Positions 8,316 to 16,204 of a DNA stretch of 64,000 bases are shown here, one piece after another. Under the pieces are notes generated by a model, which saw only the letters and a list, made by a program, of their open reading frames with translations, had not been told where the DNA came from and did not search any database. Position 1 is the first letter of the stretch. Each line of letters begins with the position of its first letter. This DNA is from Clostridium sp. BSD9I1. Its GTDB lineage: Bacteria > Bacillota > Clostridia > Clostridiales > Clostridiaceae. The position numbers and the translations under genes were made by a program. The stretch spans positions 124,001 through 188,000 of the forward strand of contig NZ_FYAM01000006.1 of NCBI RefSeq assembly GCF_900185645.1, read 5' to 3'.

Positions 8316-10256
8316 ATGAAGTATGAATATTTATTTAAAGAAGGAAACATAGGTAAACTTAAATTAAAGAATAGAGTTATAATGCCTGCAATGGGTACTA
8401 TGCTTGCTTCAGCAGATGGAGAAGTAACAGACCACCAAATTGCATATTTTGAAGAAAGAGCAAAAGGCGGAGTAGGACTTATAATAACTGAGGTTACTTC
8501 TGTGGAATACTTACTAGGTAAGGCAGGTTCCTGCCATCCAAGGGTAGATGACAATAAGTTTATCCCAATGCTTCAAAGATTAGCAGATACTTTACATAAA
8601 TATGACACAAAGGTATTTATGCAGCTTCATCATGCAGGTAGGGTTGGGAATTCCATGCTTACAGGTGGAAAACAAGTAGTTGCTCCAAGTGCTGTAGCAA
8701 GCCACATTACAGGAGAAACTCCAAGAGCTTTAAATATCGAAGAAGTTAAAGACCTAATAAATAGATTTATATCAGGAGCCTTAAGATGCAAAATGGCAGG
8801 TATTGATGGAGTGGAGCTTCATGGCGCCCATGGATATTTAATATGTCAATTTTTAAGTCCATTTACAAATAGAAGAACTGATGAATACGGTGGAAGCTTT
8901 GAAAATAGAATGAGATTTGCAGAGGAAATTGTTAAGGGAATAAAAAAGACCTGTGGAGAAAACTATCCTGTAACTATAAGACTTAGCATAGATGAGTTTA
9001 TGGAAGGAGGAATAACTGAAGAAGAGGGACTTAAAATAGCAAAGTACATGGAAAGTATAGGTGTAGATGCTATAAATGCCAGCTGTGGTAATTATGAAAG
9101 CCTTCCAACAGTTATGGAGCCGATAACCTATGAACAAGGTTGGAGAGTTTATTTAGCAGACGAAGTAAAGAAGGCTGTAAATATACCTGTTATAGCAGTA
9201 GGGGTTATAAGAGAGCCAGAGTTTGCAGAAAGTGTATTAAAAGAAGGTAAAGCTGATTTTGTAGCCATAGGAAGAAGTCATATTACAGATCCTGATTGGT
9301 GCAATAAGGCACAGGAAGGAAGAGAAAAGTATATAAGAAAGTGTATATCTTGTCTTCATTGTGTGGATAGTGCTTTTGCTGGTCATCACATGGAATGTGC
9401 TATAAATGCTAGAGCAGGACGTGAATTGGAATTTGGAAACCTAGAAAAATCAGGAGATGGGAGAAAAGTTGTTGTAATTGGTGGAGGACCTGGAGGACTT
9501 GAAGCTGCAAGAATTTTGGCAGAAAGAAACTTTAAGGTGGTTTTATTTGAAAAGGACAGTGAAATTGGGGGGCAAATAAAATATGGTTATAAGCCAGAGG
9601 GAAAGGAAAAACTTCATTGGCTTATAGATTATCAAAGAAATGAGCTTGAAAACTTAGGAGTAGAGATAAGATTAAATACAGAAGGAAAATTAGAAAATGT
9701 AAAGGCTGAAAATCCTTATGCTGTAATTGTAGCAACTGGTGCAATGCCTTTCATGCCTAATATAGAAGGAATAGATAGAGAAAATGTATATACTTCAGAA
9801 GATGCATTAAGTGGAAAGGTTACCTTTGAAGGAGAAGCTGTAGCTGTAATTGGCGGAGGAATGACCGGAAGTGAAATAGCTGAGTTTATAGCAAATCAAG
9901 GGAATGCAGTTTATCTTATAGAAATGCTTTCAGAAATAGGTACTGGGATTGGACTTATTAATAAGATTGATTTAATGCAGCATTTATTTGTAGCAAATGT
10001 AGAAATACTTACAAATTATAAATTAAATAGTATAGGTGAAAAATCTATTAAGCTTCAAAGTTTAAAAGAAGATAAAGAAGTTGAATTAGATATAGATAAA
10101 GTTGTAATATCCCTAGGAGTTAAATCAGATAATGAATTGTATCAAAAAATGAAAAATAATTTTAATAAGGTATATCTAATAGGCGATGCGGCATCTTCAA
10201 GAAAAATAGCTCATGCGGTAAGAGAGGGATTTGAGAAGGCGTATATTCTTAAATAA
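8316..10256 (+). CDS. Old-Yellow-Enzyme/FAD-NAD oxidoreductase (2,4-dienoyl-CoA or 2-enoate reductase family)
   Basis: A 646-residue flavo-iron-sulfur enzyme. I choose the ATG eight bases after AGGGAGG; a TTG six bases earlier is too close to that site. Residues 1-330 form an FMN TIM barrel with the family blocks MQLHHAGR, HGAHGYLICQFLSP and NRRTDEYGGSFENR. Cys 343, 346, 349 and 361 would hold a [4Fe-4S] cluster. A FAD-binding GGGPGG (389-394) and an NAD(P)-binding GGGMTG (513-518) follow. The layout is that of NADH-dependent 2-enoate reductase, 2,4-dienoyl-CoA reductase and the BaiCD/BaiH steroid reductases, which reduce activated C=C bonds. The substrate is not evident because no pathway genes adjoin it. 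It appears monocistronic. Confidence 0.9.
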   Translation: MKYEYLFKEGNIGKLKLKNRVIMPAMGTMLASADGEVTDHQIAYFEERAKGGVGLIITEVTSVEYLLGKAGSCHPRVDDNKFIPMLQRLADTLHKYDTKVFMQLHHAGRVGNSMLTGGKQVVAPSAVASHITGETPRALNIEEVKDLINRFISGALRCKMAGIDGVELHGAHGYLICQFLSPFTNRRTDEYGGSFENRMRFAEEIVKGIKKTCGENYPVTIRLSIDEFMEGGITEEEGLKIAKYMESIGVDAINASCGNYESLPTVMEPITYEQGWRVYLADEVKKAVNIPVIAVGVIREPEFAESVLKEGKADFVAIGRSHITDPDWCNKAQEGREKYIRKCISCLHCVDSAFAGHHMECAINARAGRELEFGNLEKSGDGRKVVVIGGGPGGLEAARILAERNFKVVLFEKDSEIGGQIKYGYKPEGKEKLHWLIDYQRNELENLGVEIRLNTEGKLENVKAENPYAVIVATGAMPFMPNIEGIDRENVYTSEDALSGKVTFEGEAVAVIGGGMTGSEIAEFIANQGNAVYLIEMLSEIGTGIGLINKIDLMQHLFVANVEILTNYKLNSIGEKSIKLQSLKEDKEVELDIDKVVISLGVKSDNELYQKMKNNFNKVYLIGDAASSRKIAHAVREGFEKAYILK

Positions 10257-10294
10257 CTTTCAATATTTAACATATATTGGTTAATGTTTTTGTA

Positions 10295-10320
10295 GAAAGT
10301 TCCTTTTGGGGCTTTCCTTT
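10295..10320 (+). terminator. Probable terminator hairpin
   Basis: GAAAGTTCC/GGGGCTTTC forms nine pairs with two G-T pairs and a TTTT loop (10295-10316), 38 bases after the oxidoreductase stop. The T run is weak (CTTTG). Confidence 0.5.
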
Positions 10321-10471
10321 GTGCTATTTAAAATACAATTTATTATGTTAAAAAAGTAATAAGCGAAATCTTAAGGTTTTGGAATTACATCCTAAATTAT
10401 ACTTTAAAGTTATTGAAATCAATATGGCCCATAATGTTTCATCATATATTAATGATTAGAGGAGAGAATAT

Positions 10472-10500
10472 ATTTTGTACTGAAAAATAAAGTACAAAAT
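10472..10500 (+). promoter_or_regulatory. Perfect 10-bp inverted repeat upstream of the repeat-protein gene
   Basis: ATTTTGTACT and AGTACAAAAT (10472-10481 and 10491-10500) are exact reverse complements with a 9-base spacer, ending 10 bases before the GGGG ribosome site. It can be a DNA operator or an RNA stem-loop just upstream of translation initiation. A CATCATA (10440-10446) resembles the -10 box of forespore sigma-G promoters, but I find no convincing -35 element. Confidence 0.5.
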
Positions 10501-10525
10501 ATGAATTTTGAAAGGGGAAATAAAA

Positions 10526-10891
10526 ATGGATAATAACTTTATTGAAGAAACTAAAAGATTAAATGAACAATCAAGACAAAATAAGGGTAAACCAGGATAT
10601 GCTGCAACTAGTATGACCAATAGTATAAATAGTGGAATGACAAGTAGCACAACTAGTAACTTTTCTAATAGTACTTCTCAGTCTGCAATAGAAGAAGCAA
10701 AGCAACTAAATCAGCAGTCAAGACAGAACAGTGGGCAACAGGGATATGCCCAGTCTAGCATGAATAACAGCGCAATGGGAAGTTCTTCAAACAATTCTAT
10801 GGGAAACTTTACAAATAGCACTTATGATTCTGCAATAGAAGAAGCTAAAAAACTAAATGAACAGTCTAGACAAAACAAAGGAATGCAGTAA
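10526..10891 (+). CDS. Asn/Gln/Ser-rich protein with three 49-residue-spaced repeats, possibly a gamma-type SASP
   Basis: A 121-residue hydrophilic protein with no cysteine, no signal peptide and no membrane segment. The block IEE(T/A)KxLNxQSRQN occurs at residues 6-19, 55-68 and 104-117, exactly 49 residues apart. The linkers also repeat (FSNST at 46-50, FTNST at 95-99). Composition and block pattern recall gamma-type small acid-soluble spore proteins such as SspE (repeated KQNQQSAAGQGQFGTEFA), which store amino acids in spores. This match is by eye and the GQFGTEFA cleavage motif is not clearly present, so it stays tentative. The ATG after AAAGGGGA is preferred over a TTG 18 bases upstream. 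A strong terminator follows, so the gene is monocistronic. Confidence 0.7.
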   Translation: MDNNFIEETKRLNEQSRQNKGKPGYAATSMTNSINSGMTSSTTSNFSNSTSQSAIEEAKQLNQQSRQNSGQQGYAQSSMNNSAMGSSSNNSMGNFTNSTYDSAIEEAKKLNEQSRQNKGMQ

Positions 10892-10918
10892 GGGAACAAT
10901 AATTAAAGTTAAGCTAAG

Positions 10919-10951
10919 AAGTCGATCTTTTAGATCGGCTTTTTATTTTTA
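10919..10951 (+). terminator. Rho-independent terminator
   Basis: Nine-pair stem AAGTCGATC/GATCGGCTT (one G-T pair) with loop TTTTA, followed by TTTATTTTT. It closes the repeat-protein gene. Confidence 0.88.
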
Positions 10952-11102
10952 GTGTACTGTGTATAGATCATAACATAAAATTATGGATAAATAAGATTAT
11001 GGTTAAAATATGTAAAGGAATAATTGAGTTTTGAAAACTATGATATAATAAATTATTACTATAAATTCAAGTTAATAATGAAATTAACAAAGGGTGATAA
11101 AA

Positions 11103-14100
11103 ATGAGTTTAAGGTTTATATACGGAAGATCAGGCAGTGGCAAAAGCTATTATTGTTTTGAAGATATAAAAAAGAAATTAAAAAAAGATGAAGAGCATCC
11201 TCTAATACTTTTAGTTCCAGAACAGTTTTCATTTCAAACAGAAAAAAACCTAATTCACTATATAGGAGAAAATGCCATGGAAAGGGCAAGAGTGTTGAGT
11301 TTTAAAAGACTTGCTCAAGTGGTATTTAACGAAGTGGGTGGAATAATTCATCAACATATAAATGAATCAGGGAAAAGTATGCTTATATATAAAATAATGC
11401 AAGAACATGCACATAGACTTAAAATTTTTAATAAAGCTGCAACAAGAGAGGGCTTTGTTAGTACAATGTCAGAACTTATAACTGAATTTAAGAGATATAA
11501 TATAAGTCCACAAATTTTATATGGAGCTAATAATACAATTCAGGATCAAAATTTGCAGTGGAAGATGGAAGATATATCGCTTATATATTCTCAGTTTGAA
11601 GAAAATCTACATAAAAAATATATAGATTCAGAAGATGACTTATCATTACTTCTAGAAAGATTAGATAAATCAAAGCTGTTTTATAATGCAGAGGTTTGGA
11701 TAGATGAGTTTTTTGACTACACACCTCAGCAATATAATATACTTGAAAAAATAATGAACCAAGCTAAGAGAGTAAATATTACTTTAGCTACAAATAGCTT
11801 AAATGAAACAAGAGCAATAGATAACTTAGATCTTTTTTATCCTACAAAGAGCACTGAAGATAAGATTTTAAAGATAGCTGAAAGAAATAATATATCCTTT
11901 GATAAACCAATAGCATTAAATTGTTCTCCTTGCTATAGATTTAAGGAAAGCAAAGAATTAAGCCATATGGAGCAAAATATATTTGCATATCCTTATAGGA
12001 TTTTTAAAGGAGATACAGAGGATATATGCATGTTCAAAGCATTAAACAAGTATTCTGAAATAGAAGATACTGCAAGGGATATACTTAAATTAGTAAGGGA
12101 TAGGGGATATAGGTTTAAGGACATAGCTGTAGTTACAGGTGATTTAGATGGATATGAAAATTTAATAAGAGCAATTTTTGATGAGCATTCCATTCCTTAT
12201 TTTATAGATAAAAAAAGAGAAATAGTTAGTAATCCGCTTATAGTTTTAATATTATCCTCAATTGAAGTTATAGTTAAAAGATGGAGCTACGAAGCTGTTT
12301 TTAGATACTTGAAAACTGGACTTACTGATATTTCAAGAAAAGATATAGATCTTATAGAGAACTATGTTTTAGCAAATGGAATACGTGGAAAGAAGTGGAC
12401 TACAGAAGAACCTTGGAGTTATCGAATAAAATATAGTTTTTCTGGGGATGAAATAAGCGAGGCAGAGCAGGAAAGCTTAAACAAGATAAATGAACTAAGA
12501 TTTAAAATAGCTAAGCCTTTGATGGAATTTCATGAAAATATAAAGGGTAAAAAAACAGGTAAAGAAATGTGTCATGCCTTATATGACTTTTTAATGAAGC
12601 TCAATATTGAAGAAAAAACTCAAGCTTTAATACAAGTGTTTAAGGAAGAAAACTTACTAGATAAGGTAAATGAGTATAGGCAGATATGGGATGCTATTGT
12701 GGATATAATGGACCAAATTGCTGAAGTCATAAATGAAGATAAGATAGATAGTGAAGTATTTGGTAGAATTCTTAAAAGTGGCTTTGAAGAATATGAGCTT
12801 GGATTAATTCCTCCAGCTATTGACCAAATTCTTGTAAGTAGTGTTCAAAGGATTAGAAGCCATGATATAAAAGCGCTTTATATTGTTGGAGTGAATGATG
12901 GAGTTTTCCCAGGAGCCATAGCAGATGAAGGAATACTTACAGATTTGGAAAGGGAGAGCTTAAGGGAAAATGGCTTGGAACTTGCAAAGGATACAAAGAG
13001 TTTAGCTTTTGAAGAACAATTTTTAACTTACATTACCTTAACTATTATGAGCAAATATTTAAGATTAAGCTATCCTATAGCAAGTCTAGAAGGAAAGAGT
13101 TTAAGACCATCTATTGTGATATCAAGAATGAAAAGGATATTTCCACAACTTTGTGAAAAGAGCAATATAATAGCTAAGCATACTGAAGAGGAGGATATAG
13201 AAATGATTAGCACTCCCAAGGCTACATTTAACGAACTTATATCAGAGCTTAGAGGAAGTAGTGAAGAAATAAATTTAAGTAAGGTCTGGCTTGACGTATA
13301 CAGGTGGTATAGAGACAGGGATAAGTGGAATAGAAAGTTAAATACTATACTGCAGGGATTTAGTTATAGTAATGATGCAGAAATACTAGATACCCAAAAG
13401 GTTAGAAAACTTTATGGACATAATATGAGTATAAGTGTGTCACGCTTAGAAAAATATGCATCCTGTCCTTTTGCATATTTTGTAAAGTATGGGCTTAATG
13501 CCAAGGATAGAAAGGTATATAAGCTTACCTCACCAGACCTAGGAAGTTTTATGCATGAAATATTAGATAATTTCACTAAATACTTAGGGGAAAAAAATTT
13601 GTCCTGGGAAAATGCAGATAAAAGTTTATATGAAACAGCAATTGGAAATTTGGTAGATGAAAAAATACAAAGTACTCCAGGGGCAATTTTTAATAGTTCT
13701 CCTAGATATGAGCACATGACACGAGGAATAAAAAAAATTCTTATAAGGACTCTAGAAGTAATTGGAGAGCAAATAAAAAGAGGAGATTTCAAGCCGCAAG
13801 GATCAGAGCTTTCATTTAATTTTAATGGAGATTTTCCGCCTATTTCTGTAGAACTTCATTCAGGAGAAAAAGTAAATTTAATAGGTAGAGTTGATAGATT
13901 AGATACATTGAAGGAAGAAGAAGGCACATATATAAGAATAATAGATTATAAATCAGGAAACAAAAAGTTTAGCTTGATAGATGTATATTATGGTCTGCAG
14001 CTTCAACTTTTAGTATATTTAGATGCACTTTTAACTGATTTGGAAGAAAAAATAAAGAACAATACGCTGCCAGCAGGAGTACTTTACTTTAAAATAGATG

Positions 14101-14558
14101 ATCCTATAGTAAAGGGAACAGGTAAGGAAACTTATGAAGAGATAGAAAAGAAAATACTTTCAAGACTAAAGATGAATGGACTCTTACTTGAAGATGTAGA
14201 TATAATCAAGGCTATGGATAGACAAATTGATAAATACTCAGATATCTTACCTGTGGCTTTAAGTAGTAAGGGTGAATTTTATAAAAATGTAATGGGGTCT
14301 CTTGCTACGAAAGAAGAATTTGATATATTAAGAGCCTATGTGAAAAAGACAATAGTAAATCTATGTGAAGAGATGCTTGAAGGAAATATTTCAATAAAAC
14401 CTTATAAGAAGAAGGAGTCAACCCCTTGTGGCTTTTGTGAGTATTCTCCAATTTGTCAATTTGATTCATCACTAGATGGAAATTCATATAAAAACATACA
14501 AGAAAAAAGTACTGATGAAGTGTGGGAAATGATTAAAAAAGATATTACGACATTTTAA
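11103..14558 (+). CDS. addB: AddB, helicase-nuclease subunit of the AddAB double-strand-break repair enzyme
   Basis: A 1151-residue AddB. The ATG giving MSLRFIYGRSGSGKS is the usual family start; a GTG nine bases upstream is disfavoured. Walker A (GRSGSGKS) is at residues 8-15. The C-terminal RecB-like nuclease shows GRVDRLD, the catalytic IIDYKSG and QLQLLVYLD. C788 (ASCPFAYF) with C1109-x2-C1112-x5-C1118 (CGFCEYSPIC) reproduces the four-Cys [4Fe-4S] latch known from the Bacillus enzyme. With AddA it resects DNA ends to Chi for RecA loading. The usual downstream addA is not here: after the stop come a palindromic element and an unrelated zinc-ribbon gene. The stop codon is also the first part of that palindrome, but the reading frame looks full length. 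Confidence 0.96.
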   Translation: MSLRFIYGRSGSGKSYYCFEDIKKKLKKDEEHPLILLVPEQFSFQTEKNLIHYIGENAMERARVLSFKRLAQVVFNEVGGIIHQHINESGKSMLIYKIMQEHAHRLKIFNKAATREGFVSTMSELITEFKRYNISPQILYGANNTIQDQNLQWKMEDISLIYSQFEENLHKKYIDSEDDLSLLLERLDKSKLFYNAEVWIDEFFDYTPQQYNILEKIMNQAKRVNITLATNSLNETRAIDNLDLFYPTKSTEDKILKIAERNNISFDKPIALNCSPCYRFKESKELSHMEQNIFAYPYRIFKGDTEDICMFKALNKYSEIEDTARDILKLVRDRGYRFKDIAVVTGDLDGYENLIRAIFDEHSIPYFIDKKREIVSNPLIVLILSSIEVIVKRWSYEAVFRYLKTGLTDISRKDIDLIENYVLANGIRGKKWTTEEPWSYRIKYSFSGDEISEAEQESLNKINELRFKIAKPLMEFHENIKGKKTGKEMCHALYDFLMKLNIEEKTQALIQVFKEENLLDKVNEYRQIWDAIVDIMDQIAEVINEDKIDSEVFGRILKSGFEEYELGLIPPAIDQILVSSVQRIRSHDIKALYIVGVNDGVFPGAIADEGILTDLERESLRENGLELAKDTKSLAFEEQFLTYITLTIMSKYLRLSYPIASLEGKSLRPSIVISRMKRIFPQLCEKSNIIAKHTEEEDIEMISTPKATFNELISELRGSSEEINLSKVWLDVYRWYRDRDKWNRKLNTILQGFSYSNDAEILDTQKVRKLYGHNMSISVSRLEKYASCPFAYFVKYGLNAKDRKVYKLTSPDLGSFMHEILDNFTKYLGEKNLSWENADKSLYETAIGNLVDEKIQSTPGAIFNSSPRYEHMTRGIKKILIRTLEVIGEQIKRGDFKPQGSELSFNFNGDFPPISVELHSGEKVNLIGRVDRLDTLKEEEGTYIRIIDYKSGNKKFSLIDVYYGLQLQLLVYLDALLTDLEEKIKNNTLPAGVLYFKIDDPIVKGTGKETYEEIEKKILSRLKMNGLLLEDVDIIKAMDRQIDKYSDILPVALSSKGEFYKNVMGSLATKEEFDILRAYVKKTIVNLCEEMLEGNISIKPYKKKESTPCGFCEYSPICQFDSSLDGNSYKNIQEKSTDEVWEMIKKDITTF

Positions 14559-14769
14559 TGCTCAGGGGCGTATAAGATTTTCATTTAAGAAGGCGATTCA
14601 TTTCGCCAATAACGGCTAATATTTATAAATTTAAAATCCCTAAGCCACCTAAACTCGCTGTCGCTCAGACAGTAGGCAGCTCTTAACGGTATTTTAAATT
14701 TATAAATAAAGCGGTTCTAAGGCTCATTCAATGCCTTCTACGATGAAAATTCTATACTTTTGAGCATTA
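14556..14769. repeat. 214-nt imperfect palindromic element (MITE-like or giant hairpin)
   Basis: The segment starts TAATGCTCA (14556-14564) and ends with its exact reverse complement TGAGCATTA (14761-14769). Along the arms many blocks pair, including an exact 17-nt pair (14621-14637 with 14691-14707), GTATA-AATTTTCAT-like and AGAAGGC blocks. The central 53 nt contain a small hairpin CTGTC-GCTCA-GACAG (14658-14672). It has no coding capacity. The first three bases are the stop codon of addB. Size, terminal inverted repeats and lack of a gene fit a non-autonomous mobile element or a REP/BIME-like unit; a large structured RNA at the 3' end of the addB mRNA is the alternative. I saw no second copy in the window and no clear target-site duplication. 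Confidence 0.75.
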
Positions 14770-14859
14770 AAAAGGTCATTCAGAGCTACTAACTAAAAGG
14801 AAGGAAGTTCACATTAAAAATGTCGTCTTATTCCATTAGTCGCTAATCGCTAAGTTTTG

Positions 14860-14868
14860 TGGTATAAT
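14860..14868 (+). promoter_or_regulatory. Extended -10 promoter element for the second zinc-ribbon gene
   Basis: TGG followed by TATAAT (14863-14868), an extended -10 box 34 bases before the start codon; the -35 region is poor. Confidence 0.45.
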
Positions 14869-14901
14869 TTGGTATAGAGTATTAGAGGATGGTGAGTTAA
14901 A

Positions 14902-15114
14902 ATGGCAAGGAATTATGAGTGCTTAAGATGTAAAGAAGAAATGGAGTACTTAAAGGATTATAGATTTGACTCTCAAGATGATAAAAGGGGAATTCTAGGT
15001 GCTTTATTTGATATTGAAGAACACCTAGTTTTTGCTGTATATGTTTGTCCAAAGTGTAGGCATACAGAATTCTTCTATACAGGCAGAAGAAGTGGTTTTG
15101 ATGACTGGGTTTAA
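14902..15114 (+). CDS. Small zinc-ribbon protein, similar in plan to the one at 3596
   Basis: A 70-residue protein with knuckles C7/C10 (YECLRCKEE) and C49/C52 (YVCPKCRHTEFF) that should form one zinc ribbon. Length, spacing between knuckles (about 40 residues) and the aromatic tail match the protein at 3596, so the two are distant paralogues or members of neighbouring families. A GGTGAG ribosome site lies six bases before the ATG. It has its own extended -10 box and a strong terminator. The function is unknown; such short ribbons are usually annotated as nucleic-acid-binding. Confidence 0.78.
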   Translation: MARNYECLRCKEEMEYLKDYRFDSQDDKRGILGALFDIEEHLVFAVYVCPKCRHTEFFYTGRRSGFDDWV

Positions 15115-15125
15115 TAAGCGGCTTT

Positions 15126-15154
15126 TGCACCTCAAAAGGGGTGCATTTTTTATT
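15126..15154 (+). terminator. Rho-independent terminator
   Basis: TGCACCTC/GGGGTGCA stem with an AAAA loop (15126-15145) and a T6 run. It ends the second zinc-ribbon gene. Confidence 0.88.
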
Positions 15155-15215
15155 AAAAAAATTAAACTGTAAAAAAAAGCATTTATTATAGAGTGAGAAA
15201 GGATGATTAAAAAGT

Positions 15216-16025
15216 ATGTATTATCTAATTGATTATCATATTCATACAAGTATTTCACCTGATGGTAAAGATTCAATTATGCAGGTTTGTGAAAGTGCCA
15301 TAAACAAAGGATTAAAGGAAATAGCTATAACGGAACATTGCGAAATGCACAGGAAAGACTGGGCATCTAAATATTACGACTTGGGAAAATATAAAAATGA
15401 AATATTAGAGGTTAGGGAAAATTTTAAGGGGAAAATTGAAATAAGGGCAGGATTAGAATTAGGACAACCATATCGTAATTTAAAAGAATCAGAAGAACTG
15501 ATAGGTTCTTTCAACTATGATTATATTATAGGTTCTCTTCATAAGATGATTAATAATATAGATCTTGGGAAATTAGATTTGACAACTATTACACTAGATA
15601 ACTTATGTGTAGAGTATCTTCAGCAGTTAGATCAAATGGTGGTATGTGGAAAGTTTGATTGTTTAGGTCATCTTGATTTAATAAAAAGATATAGTACAGA
15701 TTACTATAAACAAAGAATAACGCTAATAAAATACTATGATTTTCTAGTGGATATACTAAAAAAAATTATTAAAAATGGAAAGGGGATTGAAATTAATACA
15801 TCAGGGCTAAGACAAGCTCCTAAAGAAACAATGCCAGGTCTTGATGTAATAAAATTATATAAAAGTTTAGGTGGGGAAATAATAACTGTTGGTTCAGATT
15901 CACACAATAAAAATGATGTAGGTAAAAATATTATAGATGCTTTGAAACTTTGTGAAGAAGTAGGATTTAAGTATATAACTACATTTAATAATAGAAAGCC
16001 ATATTGGAAAAAGATTTATGAGTAA
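15216..16025 (+). CDS. PHP-family histidinol-phosphatase (HisJ type)
   Basis: A 269-residue metal-dependent phosphatase. PHP motifs are all present: DYHIHTSISPDG (HxH near residue 8), ITEHCEMH, a glutamate in AGLELGQ, GSLHKM, GHLDLIKRY and GSDSHNKNDVG near the C terminus. These bind the trinuclear metal centre. Size and motif spacing fit HisJ, which removes phosphate from L-histidinol phosphate, the eighth step of histidine synthesis. No other his gene is nearby, so assignment to this pathway rests on family alone and a related phosphoesterase role is possible. The ATG lies 13 bases after a GAAAGG ribosome site, a rather long spacing. Confidence 0.85.
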   Translation: MYYLIDYHIHTSISPDGKDSIMQVCESAINKGLKEIAITEHCEMHRKDWASKYYDLGKYKNEILEVRENFKGKIEIRAGLELGQPYRNLKESEELIGSFNYDYIIGSLHKMINNIDLGKLDLTTITLDNLCVEYLQQLDQMVVCGKFDCLGHLDLIKRYSTDYYKQRITLIKYYDFLVDILKKIIKNGKGIEINTSGLRQAPKETMPGLDVIKLYKSLGGEIITVGSDSHNKNDVGKNIIDALKLCEEVGFKYITTFNNRKPYWKKIYE

Positions 16026-16085
16026 AGCCATATTTTAGAGTGAAAAGTGATTATAGAAAAATGATAGAATTATCAGTAAATTATA

Positions 16086-16114
16086 TTGACAATTAATGTA
16101 ATTTAAGTTAATAT
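16086..16114 (+). promoter_or_regulatory. Promoter of the fructosamine operon
   Basis: Perfect TTGACA (16086-16091), 17-base spacer and TAATAT (16109-16114); an overlapping TATAAT at 16112 gives a 20-base spacer. Transcription would start near 16121, just before a set of direct repeats. Confidence 0.7.
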
Positions 16115-16130
16115 AATCATATAGTGAATA

Positions 16131-16179
16131 TAACAACATATAACAACATAATATAATATATAACAACATGGGGATGTTG
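16131..16179 (+). repeat. TAACAACAT direct repeats and small hairpin, candidate operator of the frl operon
   Basis: TAACAACATA occurs twice in tandem (16131-16140, 16141-16150) and as TAACAACATG at 16161-16170. The third copy also forms a CAACAT-GGGG-ATGTTG hairpin (16164-16179). The repeats start about 10 bases downstream of the predicted transcription start, a plausible place for the GntR-type repressor encoded at the end of the operon to act. The link to that repressor is inference. Confidence 0.5.
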
Positions 16180-16204
16180 GAAAGATTTTAAGGGGGAATT
16201 GATT

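Noticed and set aside
14559-14900. A remnant of addA or a transposase in the region after addB
   Set aside because: All six frames of the palindrome are broken by stops and no AddA or transposase motif was seen.
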